Shown here one piece after another: positions 1 through 5,324 of a DNA stretch of 8,335 nucleotides (position 1 is its first letter; each line of letters begins with the position of its first letter). Made by a program: the position numbers and the translations under genes. The notes under the pieces were generated by a model. It was not told the origin of the DNA, searched no databases, and worked only from the letters and a program-made list of their open reading frames with translations. The stretch spans positions 1 through 8,335 of the forward strand of contig JAPPNY010000162.1 in NCBI GenBank assembly GCA_028818385.1, in the 5' to 3' direction. Source of the stretch: Spirochaetaceae bacterium. GTDB taxonomy: Bacteria; Spirochaetota; Spirochaetia; SZUA-6; Bin103.

Positions 1-90
1 GATGATAACCGAAACACCCTTTTCTTCAACCCCTCAAAACCATCAATTCACGCCTTTTCAACAACTTGTGAGTTTACGGACAGGAACGAG

Positions 91-314
91 ATGGCGACGA
101 AACGGCGCCGGTTCACCGCGGCGTTCAAAGCACGGGTGGCCATGGAGGCGCTGCGCGGCGACCGCGCCAAGCGCGGGAGGGTCTGCGGGAAGTGTTCGCT
201 GGCGGCGCCCAACGCCGGCAAGCCGATCAGGAGACGGTCATCCACGACCTGCACGCGAAGATCGGCGAGTTGATCGTGGAGCGCGATTTATTGTCACGCG
301 GGCTCGGGCGCTGA
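91..314 (+). pseudogene. IS3-family OrfA, HTH segment deleted and frameshifted
   Basis: The N-terminal part reads MATKRRRFTAAFKARVAMEALRGDR, typical of the start of OrfA in this IS3-type group. The normal next segment, a helix-turn-helix of about 20 residues followed by a QVSxWKRQ-like stretch, is missing. From about 165 the protein resumes in the +3 frame as QAREGLREVFAGG..., then a leucine-zipper-like HDLHAKIGELIVERDLLSRGLGR, ending at TGA 312-314. The joint lies at 163-168, where CGC can be assigned to either side. OrfA normally binds the element ends and regulates transposition; this copy cannot do so. Read in the original frame from 91 the ORF instead drifts into nonsense and stops at 273. 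Confidence 0.85.
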
Positions 315-334
315 GCGTGCAGCAACGGCGGACG

Positions 335-483
335 ATGACCGAACGCGACCACCCCAGCATGAGCCTGAGCGCTCAGTGCCGGCTGCTGGCCCTGAGCCGC
401 TCGACGTTGTACTATCAGCCGAGCGGACACAGCGCCGAGACGCTGGCGCTGATGCGCCGCATCGACGAGCTACTCCATCTTCG
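335..483 (+). pseudogene. IS3-family OrfB transposase, N-terminal fragment
   Basis: Translation from ATG 335 gives MTERDHPSMSLSAQCRLLAL, then SRSTLYYQPSGHSAETLALM and RRIDELLHL. This is the N-terminal helix-turn-helix-like region of IS3-type OrfB transposases, with the characteristic LSRSTLYY motif. A complete OrfB has roughly 270-300 residues with a DDE RNase H-fold core; all of that is gone here. After HL the family consensus (R-Y-P-F-Y-G-S-R) is lost and the frame runs into sequence antisense to the propeller gene, giving an open frame to 622 that has no meaning beyond about 483. The frame is -1 relative to the orfA tail, as expected for OrfAB frameshift synthesis. Confidence 0.82.
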
Positions 484-486
484 GCG

Positions 487-2373
487 CTACGGGCTGGTGA
501 CGATCGTGCCGTTGTTGCCGATGGCGACGAAACGGGTACCGTTCCATTCGACTGCGTTGAGGGGTTGCCCCGTGGGGGCGGCGCTAACCTCCGTCCAGGT
601 TGCGCCGCCATCGTCGCTGTAGACTATCGTGCTGTCGCCGCTCACCGCGACGAAACGCCCGTTGCCATAAGCAGCAGCTGACAAATAGCCCGTAATGGAA
701 AGATCGCTGACCTTTTCCCAAGCGTCACCATCCGCACTCCGCACGATCATATTGCGGGGGTGCTCCTGTTTGATCGCGTTTGCGATAAAGTAATTTCCTC
801 CCCATGCGACGAGATTGAACCAATACGTGACACCGGGATCGCTCGCCCGCGTCCACTGGTCTCCATCATCGCTGTACACGATCATGCCGGAGCCTCTCCC
901 GACCGCGACGAATCGCGTTCCGTTCGACGTAACGCGCGTAAGGCGGTCGTCGGCTTCGGTCGCCGTGTCCCTCGCGGCTGTCCAGCGGTCGCCATCAGTG
1001 CTGTAAACGATCGTGCGTTCGCCTACCGCGACGAACTGGCCACCGCCCCAGGTCACGTCGGACAACCGCTCCTCGGTAGCCGGAGCGCTCGCTCTCGTCC
1101 ACGTCACGCCGTCAGGGCTGTGCACGATCGTGCCATTGAGGTCAATCGCGACGAAGCGTCCGCCGCCCCAAGCTATCCTCCGCAGTTCGTCCTCGGTGGC
1201 CGTCGCGCTCGTCCAGCGCTGACCATTGGTGCTGTGCACGATCGCGCGATTGGCGCCAACCGCGACAAAGCGGCTATGTCCCCATGTCAGGTCGTACAGC
1301 GACGGCAATACCTCTCCACCCGTGTCCGCGCGCATCCAAGTACCGCTTTCGCTTCCGTAGACGATCGCTCCGTTGACCCCTACCGCAACGAACCGGCGGC
1401 CGTTCCCAGCGACTCCGAGAAGGGTTTGATCGGTCGCAGTATCGCTGTCTCGCGTCCAGGTGATGCCGTCGGTGCTGGACACGATCGTGCCGCCATCGCC
1501 CACCGCCACGAATCGGGTACCGCTCCAGGCGACTTTCCGCAACGAAGCCCCGGTAGCCGTGGCGCTCGCTACCTCCCAGGTCACTCCGTCGGTGCTATGG
1601 ACAATCGTTCCTTCGCGCCCGACGGCGACGAAACGCATGGCGCCCCACGCCACTCCGTCAAGGGGTGCCGTGGCGGCGGTAACGCTCGCCTCCGTCCAGT
1701 TTGTGCCGTCAGCGCTGTGAAGGATTTGTGGCTCCTGGCCCTTGCGTCCGACCGCGACGAAACGGGTGCCGCTCCAGGCAACACTGAGCAGATCGCTGGA
1801 CGCAGCCGACACATTCGCCATTTGCCAGCGATCCCCATCGGCGCTCTGCGCGATCGTTCCTTCGTGCCCGACTGCGAGAAAGCGATCGCCGCTATAGGTA
1901 ACGGCGAACAACACCTGTCCGTCGTTCCCGTCTTCGCTCGCCGACTGCCAACTCGCTCCGTCAGGGCTATGCACCACAGTCCCTCTGTGCGAGACCGCCA
2001 CGAAACGGCCACCACCCCACGCAACGCCGAGAAGGTGATCTTCGCTCGCGGTGGCGGTGGCCTCTGTCCAAGTCGCACCGTCAGCGCTGTGCGCGATCGT
2101 GCCGTTGCTTCCCACCGCGACGAAGCGGTCGGCGCCCCAGGCTACGCCGCGGAGGTGGTCTCCCGTCGTCCCGGAGGGGGACTCCAGGCCGCCGCCGGTG
2201 CGGACCAGCCGCCACGCGATGCCCGCGTTGGGATCCGGCGTGACCGGTTGCGATGGCGATGGCTCTTCCGTCATCGTGACCGGTGCGTTCCGGCAACCGA
2301 TCGCCAGCAGTGCGCTCGCCATCAGTGCCAACGCCACGTATCTCGCTATCAATCCGAGTCTGATCCGGCTCAT
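487..2373 (-). CDS. Repeat lipoprotein, predicted double seven-bladed beta-propeller
   Basis: I do not recognise a named gene. From ATG 2373 the protein has 628 residues. It opens with an arginine-containing n-region, a hydrophobic core (LIARYVALALMASALLAIG) and Cys27 as the likely lipidated residue; Arg at +2 gives no inner-membrane retention signal, so it is probably on the outer membrane or cell surface in a Gram-negative host. A short Pro-rich linker follows. The rest is about 13.5 tandem units of ~40 residues with the consensus L-x-x-V-A-W-G-G-x-R-F-V-A-V-G-x-x-G-T-I-V-H-S-x-D-G-x-x-W-T, resembling BNR/sialidase and Ycf48-like propeller blades. The final unit ends at GTIVTSP, just before the D-G-x-x-W strand; the N-terminal AWRLVRTGG strand could close it. 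No enzymatic residues are evident, so a binding or scaffold role is an inference. ATGs at 2403 and 2412 are alternative starts that lengthen the leader; no start has a good ribosome site. The gene diverges from the ATPase. Confidence 0.85.
   Translation of the reverse strand: MSRIRLGLIARYVALALMASALLAIGCRNAPVTMTEEPSPSQPVTPDPNAGIAWRLVRTGGGLESPSGTTGDHLRGVAWGADRFVAVGSNGTIAHSADGATWTEATATASEDHLLGVAWGGGRFVAVSHRGTVVHSPDGASWQSASEDGNDGQVLFAVTYSGDRFLAVGHEGTIAQSADGDRWQMANVSAASSDLLSVAWSGTRFVAVGRKGQEPQILHSADGTNWTEASVTAATAPLDGVAWGAMRFVAVGREGTIVHSTDGVTWEVASATATGASLRKVAWSGTRFVAVGDGGTIVSSTDGITWTRDSDTATDQTLLGVAGNGRRFVAVGVNGAIVYGSESGTWMRADTGGEVLPSLYDLTWGHSRFVAVGANRAIVHSTNGQRWTSATATEDELRRIAWGGGRFVAIDLNGTIVHSPDGVTWTRASAPATEERLSDVTWGGGQFVAVGERTIVYSTDGDRWTAARDTATEADDRLTRVTSNGTRFVAVGRGSGMIVYSDDGDQWTRASDPGVTYWFNLVAWGGNYFIANAIKQEHPRNMIVRSADGDAWEKVSDLSITGYLSAAAYGNGRFVAVSGDSTIVYSDDGGATWTEVSAAPTGQPLNAVEWNGTRFVAIGNNGTIVTSP
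490..2160 (-). repeat. Tandem array of ~120-bp propeller-blade repeats
   Basis: The array holds about 13.5 in-frame units of 117-132 bp encoding one blade each. Unit lengths are mostly 40 codons, with longer units where loops are inserted (for example GRKGQEPQILHS in unit 4 and AIKQEHPRNMIVRS in unit 12). The most conserved DNA, seen on the + strand, is the stretch reading roughly GATCGTGCC then ACCGCGACGAAACG, which encodes RFVAVG...GTIV in reverse. Units are diverged at the nucleotide level rather than identical, which argues against recent expansion. Confidence 0.85.
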
Positions 2374-2536
2374 GTGATGAAAGCGTAAAGCGTCCAGAGA
2401 CATGGGCGTCATGCCCCAAATGCGGGACAACGGCGCCAGCGACGCTACATGCTGGAAGACGGCCCGTACCCCGAAAGATCGGCTTCGCCACGACGGCTCA
2501 GTGACGTCAGGTCCGTACGATGGCACACTGCCGGCA
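2374..2536. promoter_or_regulatory. Divergent intergenic region with two palindromes
   Basis: This region must hold the promoters of both the minus-strand lipoprotein and the plus-strand ATPase. It contains the perfect 8-bp palindrome TGACGTCA at 2502-2509 and, 27 bp downstream centre to centre, the 14-bp palindrome at 2526-2539. I could not find a convincing -35/-10 pair in either direction. If the lipoprotein starts at 2403 the spacer shrinks to 133 bp. Confidence 0.4.
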
Positions 2537-2539
2537 GTG
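2526..2539. promoter_or_regulatory. 14-bp perfect palindrome ending on the ATPase start codon
   Basis: CACTGCCGGCAGTG is self-complementary over its full length, and two further pairs (2523-2524 with 2541-2542) form outside one mismatch. Its last three bases are the GTG start codon. It could be an operator for a dimeric repressor or an RNA hairpin hiding the start codon. Function is inferred from position and symmetry only. Confidence 0.45.
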
Positions 2540-3892
2540 CGCACGTTTAATACCGAGGGGCCGGTCGTGGCGGCCGACCACTATCACGTCCCGCCGCTGG
2601 AGCGGATTGATCTCGACGAGGTGCTCGGCCTCGTGCGGGACAAGAAATACCTCGTGCTGAACGCGCCGCGGCAGACCGGCAAGACCTCGGCGCTGCTGGC
2701 ACTGCGCGATCTGCTGAACGGTGGTCATGCCGGCGACTACCGATGCGTGTACGCCAACGTCGAGGATGGCCAGGCGATGCGCGAGAACGTGGCGGAGGGC
2801 ATGCGCACCGCGCTTGCCGAACTGGCGCTGCAGGCAAGCGTGACCCTGGGCGACGAGACGCTGGAGGACCTCTGGCCGGGAGTGCTGGAGCGAGTGGGGC
2901 CGGGCCAGGCACTGCGGCACGCGTTGCTGCGTTGGAGCATGGCCGACCCGCGGCCGCTGGTGTTGCTGATCGACGAGATCGACGCGCTGATGGGCGACAC
3001 CCTGCTGGCCGTGCTGCGGCAGTTGCGCACCGGCTACGTCGACCGGCCGGCGCGCTTCCCGCACAGCATCGTCCTGTGCGGGGTGCGCGACGTGCGCGAC
3101 TACCGCATCCACTCGACGGCCGAGAACCGCATGGTGCTCGGCGGCAGCGCCTTCAACATCAAGGCCAAGTCGCTGCGGCTGGGCGACTTCTCGGAGCGGG
3201 AGGTGCGGGATCTGCTGGCGCAGCATACAACGGCGACCGGTCAGGCGTTCACGGAGGAGGCGCTGCGCCTGATCGTGGTTCGCACCGCCGGGCAGCCGTG
3301 GCTGGTGAACGCGCTGTGCCGGGAAGCGTGCTTCGATGACAAGGAGGGCCGCGACCGCTCCCGTCCGATCACCGAGCAGGCAATCCTGGCGGCGCAGGAG
3401 CGCCTGATCCTGGCGCGGGTGACCCACCTCGACAACCTGGCGGACAAGCTGCGCGAGGAGCGCGTTCGGCGGGTGATCGAGCCGATCCTGACCGGCGCCG
3501 ACCTGCAAGTGTGGACCACCGAGGATGTCGCCTACGCCTGCGACCTGGGGCTGGTGGCTCAGGAGGCGGACGGCACGCCGCGGATCGCCAACCCGATCTA
3601 CGCCGAAGTGGTGCCGCGCCATTTGAACTACGCCGTCCAGACCGGGTTGCCGCAGCGGATGGCGTGGTACGTGGGCGCGGACGGCGCCTTGGACGTCGAC
3701 GGGCTGATCGCGTCGTTCCAGGCGTTCTTCCGGGAGCACTCCGAGCACTGGGTGCAGCGCTTCGAGCGCTACCATGAGGCCGGGCCGCAGTTGCTAAGTG
3801 AGGGTGGCCTGACCGAGGCGGACGTGAATCGCCTCATCATCAAGTCGCGGCCACCGGGACTTCCTCCTCGATCAACTCTCCGCGTTCGCTGA
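2537..3892 (+). CDS. AAA-like P-loop ATPase, C-terminally truncated
   Basis: The product has 451 residues from GTG 2537; that start gives the family-like beginning VRTFNTEGPVVAADHYHVPP, whereas the upstream ATG at 2402 would add 45 unrelated residues and overlap the lipoprotein leader. Walker A is APRQTGKTS (residues 43-51), Walker B is PLVLLIDEID (140-149), and SIVLCGVRD (177-185) fits a sensor-1 strand. A lid (QHTTATGQAFTEEAL, GQPWLVNALC) and a winged-helix-like part (DVAYACDLGLV...RIANPIYAEVV) follow. From memory, relatives continue past YHEAGPQLL with a PD-(D/E)XK-like nuclease domain containing NGGGxIxREYxxGRGRxDL. Here the match ends at about residue 420 (nt ~3794) and a 31-residue tail replaces that domain. 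The tail overlaps the 3' end of convergent higA by 53 bp. Function of the family is not established; an ATP-driven switch is likely, and this copy is probably impaired or lacks its effector. Confidence 0.8.
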   Translation: MRTFNTEGPVVAADHYHVPPLERIDLDEVLGLVRDKKYLVLNAPRQTGKTSALLALRDLLNGGHAGDYRCVYANVEDGQAMRENVAEGMRTALAELALQASVTLGDETLEDLWPGVLERVGPGQALRHALLRWSMADPRPLVLLIDEIDALMGDTLLAVLRQLRTGYVDRPARFPHSIVLCGVRDVRDYRIHSTAENRMVLGGSAFNIKAKSLRLGDFSEREVRDLLAQHTTATGQAFTEEALRLIVVRTAGQPWLVNALCREACFDDKEGRDRSRPITEQAILAAQERLILARVTHLDNLADKLREERVRRVIEPILTGADLQVWTTEDVAYACDLGLVAQEADGTPRIANPIYAEVVPRHLNYAVQTGLPQRMAWYVGADGALDVDGLIASFQAFFREHSEHWVQRFERYHEAGPQLLSEGGLTEADVNRLIIKSRPPGLPPRSTLRVR

Positions 3893-4127
3893 TGACGACG
3901 GAGACGTCGTGCCTGCTCTGGAGGTTCATCCAGAACTCGGGCCCGGTACCAAGGTACCGGCCCACGCGCAGCGCGGTCTCAGCGGAGATCGCCCGGTCTC
4001 CGCGCATGATCGACGTGATGCGATTCGCGGGCACGCGGATGGCGAGCGCAAGCTGGTTTGCGCTCATCTCTCTCGCCCGGAGCTCCTCTCGGAGCACGAC
4101 ACCGGGATGCGTTCGTACTCTTGCCAC
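3840..4127 (-). CDS. higA: HigA-family XRE antitoxin
   Basis: A protein of 95 residues with the HigA signature HPGVVLREELRAREMSANQLALAI, then a Cro/C1-type helix-turn-helix (about residues 20-60, MSANQLALAI...ANRITSIMRGDRAIS) and the conserved GTGPEFWMNLQSRHDV. It should bind and neutralise HigB and repress the shared promoter. The start is GTG at 4127, with GGGAG about 8 bases upstream lying in the 17-bp gap after higB, so it can be translated efficiently downstream of the toxin. The order toxin then antitoxin is the usual one for higBA. Its 3' end overlaps the tail of the convergent ATPase ORF. The C-terminal EEEVPVAAT tail is acidic and unremarkable. Confidence 0.92.
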   Translation of the reverse strand: MARVRTHPGVVLREELRAREMSANQLALAIRVPANRITSIMRGDRAISAETALRVGRYLGTGPEFWMNLQSRHDVSVVISERGELIEEEVPVAAT

Positions 4128-4140
4128 GTCTCATCTCCCT

Positions 4141-4152
4141 GGGGCTAGCCCC
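4141..4152. promoter_or_regulatory. GGGGCTAGCCCC palindrome at the higB/higA junction
   Basis: A perfect 12-bp palindrome that contains the higB TAG stop codon (4145-4147) and lies directly before the higA ribosome site. In RNA it could form a four-pair GC stem with a CTAG loop. It may influence the toxin:antitoxin translation ratio or end-processing, but nothing beyond position and symmetry supports this. Confidence 0.35.
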
Positions 4153-4432
4153 TGTGATAGTCCTCAATCGCAACTTCGTGTGCGTCGCCGTCGGCAAACC
4201 GAAAGGTGAGCCGCCAGCGTGCATTCACCGTCATTGCCCACACCCCCTGACGCGGGCCGGACAGCGCATGGAGCCGTACCGCCCGCAAGCCACACAGCGG
4301 CTCAAGCGACGGCGCGGCGTCAAGTGCGTCCAGGAGGATCAACGCCCGATCGTAGTCGAGCCCGCGAAACCCTCGGCGCCGGTCATCCTCGAACAGCCGA
4401 CGGGTCCTACCGTCTTCGAACGACCTGATCAC
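4145..4432 (-). CDS. higB: HigB-family RelE/ParE-superfamily toxin
   Basis: A protein of 95 residues. The N-terminus MIRSFEDGRTRRLFEDDRRRGF, the central LHALSGPRQGVWAMTVNARWRLTFRF and the C-terminal DGDAHEVAIEDYH are the hallmark motifs of HigB-type ribosome-dependent mRNA interferases. The basic residues of the WRLTFRF strand and the terminal His of EDYH are at the positions expected for RNA contact and cleavage. Nothing suggests inactivation. The start is GTG at 4432, chosen because it gives the family N-terminus exactly; no ribosome site precedes it, so it may be weakly translated or leaderless. It is the first gene of a two-gene operon with higA, separated by 17 bp. Confidence 0.92.
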   Translation of the reverse strand: MIRSFEDGRTRRLFEDDRRRGFRGLDYDRALILLDALDAAPSLEPLCGLRAVRLHALSGPRQGVWAMTVNARWRLTFRFADGDAHEVAIEDYHRG

Positions 4433-4441
4433 ACCGCATCA

Positions 4442-4470
4442 ACGGTAGGACGTTCCGCATAGTACGTCAA
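4442..4470 (-). promoter_or_regulatory. Candidate higBA promoter
   Basis: On the minus strand, TTGACG (4470-4465) and TACCGT (4447-4442) are separated by 17 bp. The -35 matches 5 of 6 consensus bases, the -10 only 3 of 6. The spacer contains GGACGTTCC (4448-4456), whose GGA/TCC arms pair and which could be an operator half-site for HigA. Transcription would start within a few bases of the GTG of higB, giving an almost leaderless message. Confidence 0.3.
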
Positions 4471-4496
4471 GCATCCGACCGTGTGGGTTGCGCGCT

Positions 4497-4525
4497 GGGG
4501 AGATCGGCCCGGCGCCGATCTCCCC
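4497..4525. repeat. Perfect 12-bp inverted repeat, 5-nt loop
   Basis: The left arm GGGGAGATCGGC (4497-4508), loop CCGGC and right arm GCCGATCTCCCC (4514-4525) pair without a mismatch. There is no U-tract on either strand, and no gene ends nearby in either direction (higB and the Sel1 gene both start away from it), so it is not an ordinary intrinsic terminator. It may be a regulatory hairpin, a protein site or the trace of a small repeated element. Confidence 0.6.
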
Positions 4526-4779
4526 TCGACCGCCATGACCCCGATCCCGACCATCGCTCGCCCCTTGGCCATGTGGAGCGCGCGCTACGGGCTGTCGGTC
4601 GCTCGCTGGTGGTCGGCGACCGGGCGCACTCACGAGGTCCAAGCGCCCCGCATCATGACGCGGCTCGACACCACCGGGGCGCGCCGTGAACGACCTCTCG
4701 TGTGCTCAGCACCCTGAATTGGTACTGACGACCCGCGCCGCTAAGGCTGGGGCGGCGAGTTGACGATCATCGGAAAGTA

Positions 4780-5313
4780 ATGCTGGGAACCGACGTACGA
4801 CGCGATGCGAGGTCGGGTGACGCGGAAGCGCAGTTCGAGCTGGGCTGCATGTACCATGACGGCTACGGCGTACGCCAGGACTACCCGGAGGCGGCCACAT
4901 GGTACCGTCGCGCGGCCGAGCAGGGGCATCCCGGCGGACAGTTCAACCTCGGCCTCATGCACTGGCTCGGCGTCGGCGCGCCGCACGACTACGCCGAGGC
5001 CGTCACGTGGTTCCGTCGCGCCGCCGACCAGGGGGACGAGAAAGCGCAGTTCGCACTCGGGCTCTCGTACCTCCATGGCCAGGGGGTCGCCCAGGATCTC
5101 GTTGCCGCATACATGTGGTTCGATCTCGCCGCCCGCTCCGAAGCAAGCGACGTGCCGCGCTTCCTGACGACCTGGGCCGAGTTCGTCGCCAGCGGCGACC
5201 ACGAGGCGCGCAACATGCGCGACCACCTCGCCGAGCAGATGTCCCGGAAGCAGATCGCGTCGGCGCAGCGCGCCGCCCGCGAGTCCATGAAGCGCATGGC
5301 GGCGGCGACCTGA
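4780..5313 (+). CDS. Sel1-repeat (tetratricopeptide-like) protein
   Basis: A protein of 177 residues with three consecutive 36-residue Sel1-like repeats: residues 13-48, 49-84 and 85-120. Each shows the pattern G-x-x-x-A-Q-F-x-L-G-x-x-Y-x-x-G-x-G-V-x-x-D-x-x-E-A-x-x-W-x-x-x-A-A. The C-terminal ~55 residues (RDHLAEQMSRKQIASAQRAARE) match the helical cap often seen at the end of small Sel1 proteins. These solenoids bind partner proteins; no enzymatic activity is expected. There is no signal peptide, so a cytoplasmic location is likely unless an upstream exported part was lost. ATG 4780 is the only standard start after the in-frame stop at 4726, with a weak GGAAAG ribosome site close by. It converges on the LuxR gene with 11 bp between stops. 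The partner cannot be deduced. Confidence 0.85.
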   Translation: MLGTDVRRDARSGDAEAQFELGCMYHDGYGVRQDYPEAATWYRRAAEQGHPGGQFNLGLMHWLGVGAPHDYAEAVTWFRRAADQGDEKAQFALGLSYLHGQGVAQDLVAAYMWFDLAARSEASDVPRFLTTWAEFVASGDHEARNMRDHLAEQMSRKQIASAQRAARESMKRMAAAT

Positions 5314-5324
5314 CGTACAAGGCG

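Larger units (their letters stand above)
91..483 (+). mobile_element. IS3-family insertion sequence remnant
   Basis: The segment carries, in order, a broken orfA and the first part of an orfB, with the orfB reading frame shifted -1 relative to the orfA tail, the layout of an IS3-family element. The element is dead: orfA has an internal deletion with frameshift, and orfB stops after about 49 codons, before any DDE catalytic residue. The right-hand boundary lies near 480-490, where the reading switches abruptly to the 3' end of the minus-strand propeller gene. I could not identify terminal inverted repeats or a target duplication. Positions 1-90 are AT-richer and may be the left non-coding end of the element, with AGGAA at about 82-86 as the orfA ribosome site, but this is not proven. 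Confidence 0.8.
4433..4779. other. Gene-poor spacer between higB and the Sel1 gene
   Basis: About 350 bp with no recognisable gene. Short open frames on both strands (for example + strand 4481-4717 and - strand 4439-4642) have Arg/Pro-rich compositions expected of random high-GC frames and resemble nothing I know. It contains the candidate higBA promoter on the left and the strong hairpin at 4497-4525. No clear promoter for the Sel1 gene was seen; in its frame the upstream stop is TGA 4726-4728. Confidence 0.6.

Noticed and set aside
490..2160. Possible CRISPR or minisatellite from periodic similarity
   Set aside because: The ~120-bp period is in frame, diverged at the nucleotide level and conserved at protein level, so it is a protein-repeat array.
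760..2388. Long + strand open frame of 542 codons
   Set aside because: It lies wholly antisense to the propeller gene; its apparent repeats (D-R-D-E-T, H-D-R-A) are the reverse image of the blade repeats in high-GC DNA.
2507..3775. Minus-strand open frame of 422 codons opposite the ATPase
   Set aside because: Composition is rich in His, Gln, Arg and Val with no recognisable motif, and the opposite strand encodes clear Walker A and B motifs.
4481..4717. Small plus-strand ORF between higB and the Sel1 gene
   Set aside because: Trp/Arg/Pro-rich sequence without known motifs or a ribosome site; the competing frames in the same stretch look equally random.
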